Positions 52,083 to 60,662 of a stretch of 64,000 bases of DNA are shown here, piece after piece (positions within the stretch are counted from its first letter, which is position 1; each line of letters starts with the position of its first letter). The DNA lies in contig DHVK01000044.1 of the NCBI GenBank assembly GCA_002412625.1, positions 1 through 64,000 on the forward strand. The letters are read 5' to 3'. Below the pieces are notes generated by a model that did no database searches, was not told the origin of the DNA, and saw nothing but the letters and a program-made list of their open reading frames with translations. Source of the stretch: Cloacimonetes bacterium UBA5210. GTDB taxonomy: Bacteria; Cloacimonadota; Cloacimonadia; Cloacimonadales; Cloacimonadaceae. A program made the position numbers and the translations under genes.

Positions 52083-53198
52083 TTAATAAAGCCCACTCCA
52101 CTGCTTATGTAGCTTCGCAGTCCCCATCACGAGCTTCAATACCCTCATCGCGGTATTCTCAACTTCATACTCTGGACAAATCTTGGCATATTGCGCACCT
52201 TCATCCACTACCAGATCGATGGAACCCATCACGACTTCCGGATCAAAGCCTGTAATCACGATAGTTCCCGCATCGATAGCTTCGGGTCTTTCCATTGAGT
52301 TCCGAATTGTGATCGCGGGGAATCTGAGCATTGCGCTTTCTTCGCTGATGGTTCCGCTATCCGAGATAACACATAGGGCATTCATCTGCAGATTATTGTA
52401 GTCCGAAAAGCCAAAGGGCTTCAAAAACTGGATGAGCGGATCGAAATCAAAGTTTTCCAGCATCTCCAAGCGCTTGCGAGTGCGGGGATGCGTACTCACG
52501 ATAATCGGATAATGATATTTCTCGGCAAGCGTGTTGAGTACAGTTCCGATCTTTCTCAGATTATCAGGATAATCCACGTTCTCTTCCCTGTGTACCGAAA
52601 CCAGGAAGTACTTTCTCTGTTTAAGACTGAGCTCATTCAAAGCGTCAGATTGATTGATTTTGGGCAGATAGCGGTTGAGCACTTCAAACATGGGCGATCC
52701 GGTCACGTATACTCTTCGATGAGAAAGCCCTTCTGCCAAGAGGTGCCTGCGTGAATTTTCGGTATATACTAAGTTGAAATCCGAGATATGATCTATCATT
52801 TTGCGATTGATCTCCTCCGGAACATTGGCGTCAAAGCTGCGATTCCCCGCTTCCATGTGGAAAATTGGAATATGCTTCCGCTTTGCCATGATCGCTGCAA
52901 TGGAGGCATTGGTATCTCCCAAAATCAGCATGGCATCCGGCTTTTCCTGATCCAGGATCTCTTCGATCTTGATCAGAGTTTCCCCTAACACATGTCCCAG
53001 GCTGGAGGTATTCACATTCAGGAAATGATCCGGTTTTCTAAGCCCCAGATCATCAAAGAATATCTGATTCAGTTCATAATCATAATTCTGCCCGGTATGC
53101 ACCAGGATGTGTTTGGTATATTTATCGAATAAGGGTATCACGCAGGCCAGCCTGATTATCTCCGGCCTCGTACCTACTACAGTTATCACTTTTAGCAT
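52083..53198 (-). CDS. capG: UDP-N-acetyl-L-fucosamine synthase (CapG/FnlC), UDP-GlcNAc 2-epimerase superfamily
   Basis: A 371-residue non-hydrolysing UDP-sugar 2-epimerase: VVGTRPEIIRLA (residues about 7-18), HTGQNYD, GDTNASIAAI, HMEAGNRSFD and SDSGTISEESA. ILGDTNA and FHMEAGNRSFDANVPEE favour the CapG/WbjD/FnlC branch over WecB, and the neighbours CapF and CapE complete that pathway. It makes UDP-L-FucNAc from UDP-N-acetyl-L-pneumosamine (L-talose form). Confidence 0.87.
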   Translation of the reverse strand: MLKVITVVGTRPEIIRLACVIPLFDKYTKHILVHTGQNYDYELNQIFFDDLGLRKPDHFLNVNTSSLGHVLGETLIKIEEILDQEKPDAMLILGDTNASIAAIMAKRKHIPIFHMEAGNRSFDANVPEEINRKMIDHISDFNLVYTENSRRHLLAEGLSHRRVYVTGSPMFEVLNRYLPKINQSDALNELSLKQRKYFLVSVHREENVDYPDNLRKIGTVLNTLAEKYHYPIIVSTHPRTRKRLEMLENFDFDPLIQFLKPFGFSDYNNLQMNALCVISDSGTISEESAMLRFPAITIRNSMERPEAIDAGTIVITGFDPEVVMGSIDLVVDEGAQYAKICPEYEVENTAMRVLKLVMGTAKLHKQWSGLY

Positions 53199-53356
53199 AT
53201 ATGTTTCCCGCAGAGCACGCTGAATGTTGCGCAGATTCCGCTGATTGTTTTGTAACTGGTAAGCATTAATTAGTCCTCATTATGTCGTTCTGTGGTTTCA
53301 AAATAAATGGATATTTCGCGAGATCTGCGTATCAATCTGAGCAATCTGCGGGAAAC
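53199..53356. repeat. Degenerate ATCTGCG repeats between capG and capF
   Basis: GTTGCGCAGATTCCGCTGAT (about 53226-53245) and GAGATCTGCGTATCAATCTG (about 53320-53339) with AGCAATCTGCGGG next to it. Comparable units lie at 51281-51300, 52048-52080, 54597-54640 and 55026-55065. Confidence 0.65.
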
Positions 53357-54589
53357 CTAAACTTCTTCAAAGTAGGTATCGGGGTCAGCTGGATCATAAA
53401 ACTCATTGATCCAAAACATTGTCAGCAGTTCCCCATCCCCAACATTTGAGATATTGTGAGTGTACCAAATCGGCATATCCACATATCCGGGATCGGAGCC
53501 ATCCACAATGTATTCTATCACTTCTTCACTACCGAATTTACGTAGCTTGATTGATGCCTTGCCCTGAATCACAGCAAACCGTTCCACCTTACGGATGTGG
53601 AAATGGTTCCCTCTCGTTATTCCCGGAACGGTGGTAGAAAACGCAGCCTGTCCACCGGAGCAAAACTTCATCGCTTCGACATACACGCCTCTGGGATCAG
53701 AATTCTTTCTGTATTTAACCGGAAAATGCTCCTTTGATATGTAAGACCGGAATGTATTGAACAAACAAAGATCAAACCTATCCTTCAAATCTGGGAAAAT
53801 CCCTTTGACTTGATACATTTCCCGAAATCCCTTCAATTTCTCCAACAGCTCCGTCACCTTGTACTCTGCCATATGCTCTACATGAATAAGCCGTTCAGGC
53901 TTTGCCAATGGAGAATTGAGAGTTGAGAATTGAGAATCAATATCGGTGCCTTTGCTGCTTTCGGTGGTGTTATTGATAGTATCTGATCCCTGTATATCCG
54001 TCCCATCCGTCAAATCCGTGTAACTATCAACAAGTCCAATCACCCGCTGCACTAGATCCCCCACATAGATCAGCTTCAGTTCCGCGTCCACCTCTATCTT
54101 TGGCTCCAGGTTATTCACAACCTGATGCGAGAAGGTCGATATCACAGAATTGTAAAAAGGCACCCCAAAGGGTCCAAACACATTAGGAATAATCAAGCCG
54201 GTAAAAGCCGCATCATTTCGCTCTGCCCATTCGTTGAACAGCACACGTCCCTCACGTTTAGACCTGCCATAGAGATTATCCCGTTCTTCTTGAAGGGATG
54301 AACTCATTATTACATATGGCTTGCTCTGTGTCCTCTCCATGGAGAATACTAGTTTCTGAACCAACTCTATATTTGTTCTATATAGCACATCCGGATCGTT
54401 ATGTCTGTTCATCGCCGCCAGATGCACGATCACATCGCACTGTATTACAAAAGCATCCAATGCTTCTTGCGCCTGAAAGTAATCATCCCTGAATGGGATA
54501 CATTCGTACTTCTCTTCGTTCAAACTCAGGGTGTTGTACAAGTGTGTGCCGATAAACCCCGCCTGCCCTGTAATACCTATTCTTATCAT
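53357..54589 (-). CDS. capF: UDP-2-acetamido-2,6-dideoxy-L-hexulose reductase (CapF/FnlB) with repeat-derived insert
   Basis: A 410-residue two-domain enzyme: an N-terminal SDR reductase (GITGQAGFIGTHL, residues 5-17; YGRSKREGRVL, 107-117) and a C-terminal cupin (about 285-400; GITRGNHFHIRKVERF, YTHNISNVG). It reduces the 4-keto intermediate in UDP-L-FucNAc synthesis and lies between capE and capG. Residues about 189-229 (DSYTDLTDGTDI ... DSQFSTLNSPLAK) are low-complexity and encoded by intergenic-type repeats at 53903-54025. They follow the conserved LKLIYVGDLVQRVIGLV and precede PERLIHVEHMAEYKVTELL, where family members have only a short loop. The frame stays open, so the enzyme may still work. 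Confidence 0.87.
   Translation of the reverse strand: MIRIGITGQAGFIGTHLYNTLSLNEEKYECIPFRDDYFQAQEALDAFVIQCDVIVHLAAMNRHNDPDVLYRTNIELVQKLVFSMERTQSKPYVIMSSSLQEERDNLYGRSKREGRVLFNEWAERNDAAFTGLIIPNVFGPFGVPFYNSVISTFSHQVVNNLEPKIEVDAELKLIYVGDLVQRVIGLVDSYTDLTDGTDIQGSDTINNTTESSKGTDIDSQFSTLNSPLAKPERLIHVEHMAEYKVTELLEKLKGFREMYQVKGIFPDLKDRFDLCLFNTFRSYISKEHFPVKYRKNSDPRGVYVEAMKFCSGGQAAFSTTVPGITRGNHFHIRKVERFAVIQGKASIKLRKFGSEEVIEYIVDGSDPGYVDMPIWYTHNISNVGDGELLTMFWINEFYDPADPDTYFEEV
53903..54025. repeat. Repeat-like DNA inside the capF reading frame
   Basis: Two blocks: GAGAATTGAGAGTTGAGAAT plus TGAGAATC (53911-53938) and TATCCGTCCCATCCGTCAAA plus TCCGTGTAAC (about 53995-54024). ATCCGTCAAATCCGTGT (54005-54021) is identical to intergenic 52061-52077. 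Confidence 0.8.
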
Positions 54590-54644
54590 CTTTTTTCCCG
54601 CTGAACTCGCAGATCGTTGCGCTGATTGCGCGGATACGATACTG

Positions 54645-55022
54645 TCATAGATTATTCACTTTCCTGACTATGCCTTGATTGATATCTGCGGTATTGAAGT
54701 TGACAAGTATTCCTAACTTCAATTCTGTAAGCCGCAGATAAGTTAAAAGTTGCTTATGATGAACTGGAAGCAGTGTTTCAACAGACTTGATCTCAACTAT
54801 TACTTTGCCCTCAACCAGTAAATCCAACCTAAAAGCTTAACCCAGATCCACGCCTTCATAAACTGCAGAAATTGGTACTTGAGACCTGACGCTCACACCC
54901 TGTTTGTTGAGCTCTGCAATCAATGCTTTCTCGTAGACTGACTCATAAAGACCCGGATATAGAGCCTCGTACACAGTATATATGCAACCCCTTATCTTGA
55001 AGGATATCTCGTTTTCGGTCAT
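54645..55022 (-). pseudogene. GxxExxY protein gene interrupted by an in-frame stop
   Basis: Second GxxExxY gene, about 125 codons. PGLYESVYEKALIAELNKQG gives a G-x-x-E-x-x-Y pattern (GLYESVY), and the downstream half has VIVEIKSVETLLPVHHKQLL. The codons read GVDLG, TAA (54839-54837), then AFRLDLLVEG in the same frame, so a single nonsense change (for example TTA to TAA) splits it. Flanked on both sides by ATCTGCG-type repeats and lying between capF and capE. Confidence 0.8.
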
Positions 55023-55057
55023 ATTTTTCTGCGAAATCTGCGAAACGATCCGCGTTA

Positions 55058-56071
55058 TCAGCGGGAACTTAACTCGTCTCGCACATAAGCAAGCGTCATC
55101 AGCTTCTCTTTGATCTCCGCTATCGATAAACGATGGGTATTCTCCGAAGTATAATCCACTGCTTCAGCTACCTTAGCTTCGCCACTCTCAAAATACTTCT
55201 CATAGTTCAGATCCCTGGTATCCGCCGGTATCCGGTAATAGCCGGGTAGATCAATGGCTTTCGCCATTTCCTCACGATTCACCAGTGTCTCATGCTTCTT
55301 CTCCCCGTGGCGTGTGCCGATGATCTTTATCTCAGTATTGGCTTCAAACATCTCGATCAAAGCCTGTGCCAAATCTGTTACGGTGGACGCGGGGGATTTC
55401 TGCACAAAGATATCTCCCTGCACACCATGCTGATAGGCATAAACAACCAGTTCTACCGCTTCTTCAAGAGACATCAGATATCTGGTCATGGTGGGATCTG
55501 TAATCGTAATCGGCTTCCCAGCCTTGATCTGCTCTATAAATAGTGGGATCACCGAACCCCTGGACGCCATCACGTTACCATAACGCGTACCGCAGAGGAC
55601 AGTACCGTTTTCCGGCTGTTGGCGCGAATTTGCCACCATCACCTTCTCCATCATCGCTTTGGACATGCCCATCGCATTGATGGGATACACCGCCTTGTCA
55701 GTGGAAAGCACAATCACTTTTTTCACTTGATTGGCAATTGCTGCCCTGAGCACGTTTTCCGCACCAAGTACATTGGTTTTCACCGCCTGAATCGGAAAAA
55801 ACTCACAGGAAGGAACTTGCTTCAGCGCTGCGGCGTGAAACACGTAGTCTACTCCGATCATGGCGTTGGCTACGCTCTCATAATCCCGCACATCTCCAAG
55901 ATGGAACTTGATCTTGGGATTGTTATACAATTTGCGCATATCGTCCTGTTTCTTCTCGTCACGGCTAAATATGCGAATCTCTTTTACATCGGTATTCAAA
56001 AACCGGTTGAGCACTGCGTTTCCAAAGGACCCGGTGCCGCCGGTGATAATTATTGTTCTATTCTTGAACAT
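55058..56071 (-). CDS. capE: UDP-N-acetylglucosamine 4,6-dehydratase/5-epimerase (CapE/FnlA)
   Basis: A 337-residue extended SDR of the inverting dehydratase group: ITGGTGSFGNAVLNRFL (residues about 9-25), FHAAALKQVPSCEFFPIQAV (about 79-98), STDKAVYPINAMGMSKAMME (the M-x3-K active site) and CGTRYGNVMASRGSVIPLF. It makes the first intermediate of UDP-L-FucNAc. GAGGAAAACAGGGAT precedes the ATG. With capF and capG it forms the complete pathway, interrupted only by the GxxExxY pseudogene. Confidence 0.93.
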   Translation of the reverse strand: MFKNRTIIITGGTGSFGNAVLNRFLNTDVKEIRIFSRDEKKQDDMRKLYNNPKIKFHLGDVRDYESVANAMIGVDYVFHAAALKQVPSCEFFPIQAVKTNVLGAENVLRAAIANQVKKVIVLSTDKAVYPINAMGMSKAMMEKVMVANSRQQPENGTVLCGTRYGNVMASRGSVIPLFIEQIKAGKPITITDPTMTRYLMSLEEAVELVVYAYQHGVQGDIFVQKSPASTVTDLAQALIEMFEANTEIKIIGTRHGEKKHETLVNREEMAKAIDLPGYYRIPADTRDLNYEKYFESGEAKVAEAVDYTSENTHRLSIAEIKEKLMTLAYVRDELSSR

Positions 56072-56107
56072 ATCCCTGTTTTCCTCTAGTAATTTTAAAA
56101 TAGTGGC

Positions 56108-57190
56108 TTATCTGAATCTGTCGAAATCAATTTTACCAGCTTTTGTAAGCTCAAGAGATTCCGGTGCAGACTCAAGTAGCCATACCCAAAAAGCAGTTAC
56201 ATCAATTTTATCGTTTAACAAGCGCAGTCGTTTCTCTGCCCATTCCGGTTTTGTTTCAGGATTTTTAAGTAGCTGATCCATCTTTCTCAGCATCCAGTGA
56301 AAGTGCCTGGGGTGGTAGCTGTAGGCAAGGTCATAATACTTTTCTACTTCTTCTATTACAGTTAGCTTCCCGGCAAATGTGTTGCACCGGAAAGCCGGTG
56401 TGCCCAAGATTGCAGCCTCGGTAGTCATCGTTTGACTGTCGCAAGCTAGCATTTGAGCGTAATACATCAATGAGTGCATCTTTTCCGGTGAAATTGGAGC
56501 GGCGTACTTGGCAAAATCCGGATCGTTAACTTCGGACGTGATCAGGACCTTTCCATGTTGCTCCAGCAAGTTGATGAGCTGCCATTTCTGATCTGTCGAT
56601 AAGCCATACATGCCCACATCATGGTGAGCTTTAAATGCAGTAAACCTAAGAATATAAAAGGGATCATCTTCGGTAAGTCCGCATTCCTTCAAGACTTCAG
56701 GGTTCGGGGTGAACCGATTGGGATGCAGATATGCCAGTTCCTGATACCCAGGATAACATATCTGCTTTGGGTGTCTTTGGAAAGCCAGGGCATCCGGCAT
56801 CATCAGGTAATCTGCAAAGGGATACACAAACTTGGTGGCAAGCGGTAAAACTGCCAGATCACTATCCGTGGTTGCGATTGATATTGCTCTCGTAAATTTT
56901 GCCGCATGCACATTGGAGGCCGAAGTCCCGAGAGCTATATCAATCTCCAGCTCTCTAAGATGCTTTAAACATACCAGATCATACCTTAATTGTTTAAATG
57001 CCTTATTGATAAGTCCATCCTTTTTTTCCCCATAAGAGATGAATGGGATATCATAGGCCTTGAACAAAGCCTCTATTATTGGTACGTTTTTACTACTATA
57101 GTAAACACTATGCTTGCCCTGCATTTCAGACTTGAGATTGCGAAAATAATGCACTTGAGCGGGATGATTTACATCTATTAATATCTTCAT
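56108..57190 (-). CDS. DUF354 family glycosyltransferase-like protein
   Basis: A 360-residue protein with the DUF354 signature: ILIDVNHPAQVHYFRNL at the start, ALGTSASNVHAAKF (residues about 86-99), and SLMYYAQMLACDSQTMTTEA (about 229-248), where GT-B enzymes bind the donor nucleotide. The family is related to MurG and UDP-GlcNAc 2-epimerase folds and occurs in polysaccharide loci; activity not established. Overlaps the next upstream gene by four bases. Confidence 0.8.
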   Translation of the reverse strand: MKILIDVNHPAQVHYFRNLKSEMQGKHSVYYSSKNVPIIEALFKAYDIPFISYGEKKDGLINKAFKQLRYDLVCLKHLRELEIDIALGTSASNVHAAKFTRAISIATTDSDLAVLPLATKFVYPFADYLMMPDALAFQRHPKQICYPGYQELAYLHPNRFTPNPEVLKECGLTEDDPFYILRFTAFKAHHDVGMYGLSTDQKWQLINLLEQHGKVLITSEVNDPDFAKYAAPISPEKMHSLMYYAQMLACDSQTMTTEAAILGTPAFRCNTFAGKLTVIEEVEKYYDLAYSYHPRHFHWMLRKMDQLLKNPETKPEWAEKRLRLLNDKIDVTAFWVWLLESAPESLELTKAGKIDFDRFR

Positions 57191-58644
57191 TGATTGAATA
57201 CTCCAGCTGGATTAGGAGAATACGAGAATGGCAGATAGTCAACTACTGTAAGCAGTAAATGGTAATTGACATCGTCAACCGAATCACTATTTCGATCATA
57301 TATCAGAGCAGCAATTTCCTCCGCATCACTCGTGAACCAATAATTCCGTGAACCGTCCAGGTGCACAATAGGAGAGCTGTAGTACATGCACCTTGATTTG
57401 ATGCCATACTGTGAGCAATTCAGGTTATTGAACTGAGCAGAGAACCAAGCATCAACTTTGTCGGAATAGACGCCAATATTAGCTTCAATGTCATTGTAGT
57501 CTGCTTGGATTTGCCCACGAAAATTATAAATTGCAGTATTAGAGTGCCTGAATGTGTTGTAATGGACCAATCCCGAACCATCTTGGGCAATGAAGACATC
57601 TCTGTTGGAGTTGTTGTTGAAATAGTTGTTATAAACCGTAGCATTGGGAGTTCCCGAAATCAATAGTCCGTTCACATTTCCCCAAAAATGGCACTTCTCA
57701 ATTACTACAGTATTGGAGTTTTCAAAATTCGCACCCGCTCTAATAGTTTCACTGGAACCGTTTACCGAACTGTTTTTCATCGAAAAATTGCTTACTCCAA
57801 CAGCGGCAAAGCCCTGATAAAAAGCGTTTACAGAGAAATTTTCGATACTGCTGCCATCTCCGTACCAGAATGTTGTTCCCAGAACAGAGAAATCGATAGA
57901 AATATTTCTGATGCTTTTGGAATCTTGATTATGAAAAGTCACCGATTCGAATCTTTCTATCGCTTCGGAAGCATCATAACTAAAGAGTCTATCTTTCGTA
58001 CTGATCTTAAGAGATGCGCTGGAATCCGTTTGCAAAGTGCCATAAATGTCTAGATTGCTGCCTGGATTCATATAGAGAACAACCCCAGTGCCTACGATTA
58101 GCCTGCCTTCTGGAAGCACTTGAACATCAGAAACAGAATAGTAGGACCTGTTATCGACCAGAGAATATGTGTCATGTACAACGCTGGGGATTTCAATCAA
58201 AGGATTGATGACTATCTGCAGATCACTCAAGCTACTGTCTATCATCATATCTAATCTATACTGTAAACCATAATCTTCTTTCATGGAAACGATATTGTAT
58301 TTGCCTCGTCTTACATTTTTAAGTATGAACTCTCCGTTCATGTCTGCATTAATCATTGCCACGGGTTGATAACGACGATGATCAAACAAAAGATAAAACT
58401 CTGCAGATGCACCGTGATTGGGATATAAGGACTTCATTTGACTATTCTCATCAGACATAACAACACTCTCATACAACAATACCACAGCATTGGCAAGGGG
58501 CTGGTTATTATTATCGTACACCACACCACTCACGGTGTAATTGTCAGGTTTGGTCGGTGAATTGCATGAAGTCAAGATCAGCATTATCAATATGTGAGCA
58601 CAAACAGAACATGCTGCTCTTGCTATAACGCTACGATTGTACAT
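57187..58644 (-). CDS. Lipoprotein with carboxypeptidase-regulatory-like and right-handed beta-helix regions
   Basis: A 485-residue predicted lipoprotein: hydrophobic segment ending LTSC with Cys27. Residues about 36-150 are a CarboxypepD_reg-like sandwich (TVSGVVYDNNNQPLANAVVL, GEFILKNVRRGKYNIVSM). Residues about 175-440 carry short repeating turns (VYNNYFNNNSN, VHYNTFRHSNT, ADYNDIEAN) typical of a parallel beta-helix. Beta-helix proteins often bind or cleave polysaccharide. It is translationally coupled on both sides inside a polysaccharide operon, which suggests a role in handling the polymer at the cell surface. Confidence 0.75.
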   Translation of the reverse strand: MYNRSVIARAACSVCAHILIMLILTSCNSPTKPDNYTVSGVVYDNNNQPLANAVVLLYESVVMSDENSQMKSLYPNHGASAEFYLLFDHRRYQPVAMINADMNGEFILKNVRRGKYNIVSMKEDYGLQYRLDMMIDSSLSDLQIVINPLIEIPSVVHDTYSLVDNRSYYSVSDVQVLPEGRLIVGTGVVLYMNPGSNLDIYGTLQTDSSASLKISTKDRLFSYDASEAIERFESVTFHNQDSKSIRNISIDFSVLGTTFWYGDGSSIENFSVNAFYQGFAAVGVSNFSMKNSSVNGSSETIRAGANFENSNTVVIEKCHFWGNVNGLLISGTPNATVYNNYFNNNSNRDVFIAQDGSGLVHYNTFRHSNTAIYNFRGQIQADYNDIEANIGVYSDKVDAWFSAQFNNLNCSQYGIKSRCMYYSSPIVHLDGSRNYWFTSDAEEIAALIYDRNSDSVDDVNYHLLLTVVDYLPFSYSPNPAGVFNQ

Positions 58645-59116
58645 CTAGGTACTCCTTAATCACTCTGGCTGGATTCCCAGCAATAAGGCAGTTGTCGGGT
58701 GCACTTTTCGTCACTACGCTGCCTGCAGCAACGATCGTAGCCCTTCCGATTGAAACACCAGGTAAAATGATGCTGCCACAACCTATTTGCGCATTATCAT
58801 GAATCACGACGGGTTGCTGAATGAATGGGTAATCGTTGTACCCTTTGCTTTTGCTGTAATCATGTAAATCTCTTCGGTGGGTTAGAATTGTGACGTTCGC
58901 TGCCAAACCAACGTTATCTCCGATCTTCACCAAGCTAGGAAGAGTAATATCAATACTTACATGCTTACCAATAAACGTGTTTGATCCAATACGAAAACCA
59001 ATGATCCTGTATAGCAGTACCCTAGCTTCATTAGGCACAATATGCCTGGCTAGGGATTGTAGTGATTTGTTTATTAGTGTTCTAATGACCATGAACAAGG
59101 ACATTCTCATATTCAT
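58631..59116 (-). CDS. Hexapeptide-repeat O-acetyltransferase
   Basis: A 161-residue left-handed beta-helix acyltransferase of the WbbJ/NodL/maltose acetyltransferase group: VKIGDNVGLAANVTILTHRR (residues about 62-81), VVIHDNAQIGCGSIILPGV (about 102-120) and the terminal GNPARVIKEY. It probably acetylates a sugar of the surface polysaccharide. A GGGGGAAT ribosome-binding site precedes the first ATG. Overlaps the lipoprotein gene by 14 bases. Confidence 0.9.
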   Translation of the reverse strand: MNMRMSLFMVIRTLINKSLQSLARHIVPNEARVLLYRIIGFRIGSNTFIGKHVSIDITLPSLVKIGDNVGLAANVTILTHRRDLHDYSKSKGYNDYPFIQQPVVIHDNAQIGCGSIILPGVSIGRATIVAAGSVVTKSAPDNCLIAGNPARVIKEYLDVQS

Positions 59117-59294
59117 TTATGATTCCCCCAGTTGATTGATTTGTTAATTGCCAACTATATACGAGTTATGGCATCCTATGCCATCGGATCCATTGGCCAT
59201 TTTTGTGTTCGATTTCCAGTGAAGCACTGAGCAATACCCAGAGGTATTGTGGGATCACGTCAGTTGGGTGGGCATTAGCAAGCTTTAACGATTG

Positions 59295-60638
59295 CTATTT
59301 ATCTATCTTGGAAACAACATATCTCATTTTCCCAGATTTTGGCAAGGGGATACTCTCCACCCTGTTGACGATAACGTCAATTCCTTCTCCGGCAAAGAAC
59401 TGCATCCTAGCTTTGATTGTTTGCAGATCGTGTTCGGTTGTCGTGGTCTTGGGGATTATGTTCACGACTAATTGATCAATTTGTGTCTGGACGATCTGAA
59501 ACTTATCGATAGTATCTGTCCAAGTCTCAAAAGGTATGGACAATCCGTTTAGCTTTCTTCCGTTTGCCAGCTCGATTAAATCGGTGGTTCTACCGACGAT
59601 TTTTTTGATCAAAGGCAGAGTTCTACCACATGAGCATATTCCTTCTCCCAATTCTGCCATATCCCCGGGAGCATAGCGAATCAACGGCATCGCATACTCA
59701 TGCAGGGCTGTTAAGACTATTTCTCCGGTCTCGCCGGGTTTTGCTTCGATACCATCGGGTCTCACAATCTGCAAGAAGGAAGTCTCGATGTTTATATGCA
59801 AGCCATTATGAACTTCACATTCATTAGCTCCACCCATACCGTCACCACAACCATAGGTATCAAACACTTTGCAGCAAAACACTTTTTCTAACAGCAGTCT
59901 CTGATGCTCCAAAAGCATCTCTGCAGTGGTAAACACGCTTTGCATAGGCAAGGATTTTCCGGAGCTACTCAAGTATTGCGCAAATGTATAGATAGCACTG
60001 GGATATCCCCGCAAAAACCTGATTCTCTGTCTGATGATTTTCTTGCGGTAGGATTCCATGATCTCATCGGTCATTATCGTGATGGGCAAGACCAGATAGT
60101 TGTTTAGGAATCGCCAAAATCTGGATTTAGCTTCAAATTTCCCTTCTGGAAGCAGCGACCCCCCTGCCATTACAGCTACTTTATCTTCACCGTATTTGTA
60201 TCCGCCCCAACTGAAGGTCCTGATTTTTGTTGCCCAGTTCAAACCCCAACTTTGAGTATCGTTGTAGAATTTGAAAGCTAATCCGGTTGTTCCGCCTGTA
60301 GCACGATCCAGGGGTTGAAAACCAGCATGGTTTTTCGCCAAAAATTCATGGTGTTTGCCATGAACATCTTGCTTTCTGATTATGGGTAGCTTGTTGAGAT
60401 CAGTTAAGGAAGTAAACTGTTCCGGGGTCAATCCCTCACTATCAAAATACTGACGATAAAAGGGAACGTTCTCATAGCTATGCCGGATGATCTCTATCAT
60501 CCTCTTAGTCTGGTATTCTGTGATCTGTGTTTTAGACCAATACTGGTCATCATTCACCAACCGTAAAAAACTATCAAGATCAAAACCATATCTGTAGCCC
60601 AAAAGCTTGAAGGCCAATCTACTTCTTGTCATTTGCAT
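59295..60638 (-). CDS. CapK/PaaK-like adenylate-forming ligase, copy 1
   Basis: A 447-residue protein of the phenylacetate-CoA ligase/CapK family. ATGGTTGLAFKFYND (residues about 113-127) is the phosphate loop. YGCGDGMGGANECEVHNG (about 264-281) replaces the usual YGxTE/SE motif, with D at the catalytic acidic site. CSCGRTLPLIKKIVGRTTDL is the conserved CxCGR segment. CapK-type proteins occur in capsule loci and are thought to activate an acid for transfer to the polysaccharide. Very similar in layout to the copy at 61730-63079. Confidence 0.82.
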   Translation of the reverse strand: MQMTRSRLAFKLLGYRYGFDLDSFLRLVNDDQYWSKTQITEYQTKRMIEIIRHSYENVPFYRQYFDSEGLTPEQFTSLTDLNKLPIIRKQDVHGKHHEFLAKNHAGFQPLDRATGGTTGLAFKFYNDTQSWGLNWATKIRTFSWGGYKYGEDKVAVMAGGSLLPEGKFEAKSRFWRFLNNYLVLPITIMTDEIMESYRKKIIRQRIRFLRGYPSAIYTFAQYLSSSGKSLPMQSVFTTAEMLLEHQRLLLEKVFCCKVFDTYGCGDGMGGANECEVHNGLHINIETSFLQIVRPDGIEAKPGETGEIVLTALHEYAMPLIRYAPGDMAELGEGICSCGRTLPLIKKIVGRTTDLIELANGRKLNGLSIPFETWTDTIDKFQIVQTQIDQLVVNIIPKTTTTEHDLQTIKARMQFFAGEGIDVIVNRVESIPLPKSGKMRYVVSKIDK

Positions 60639-60662
60639 AATATTGCATGGTATCCATAATTG

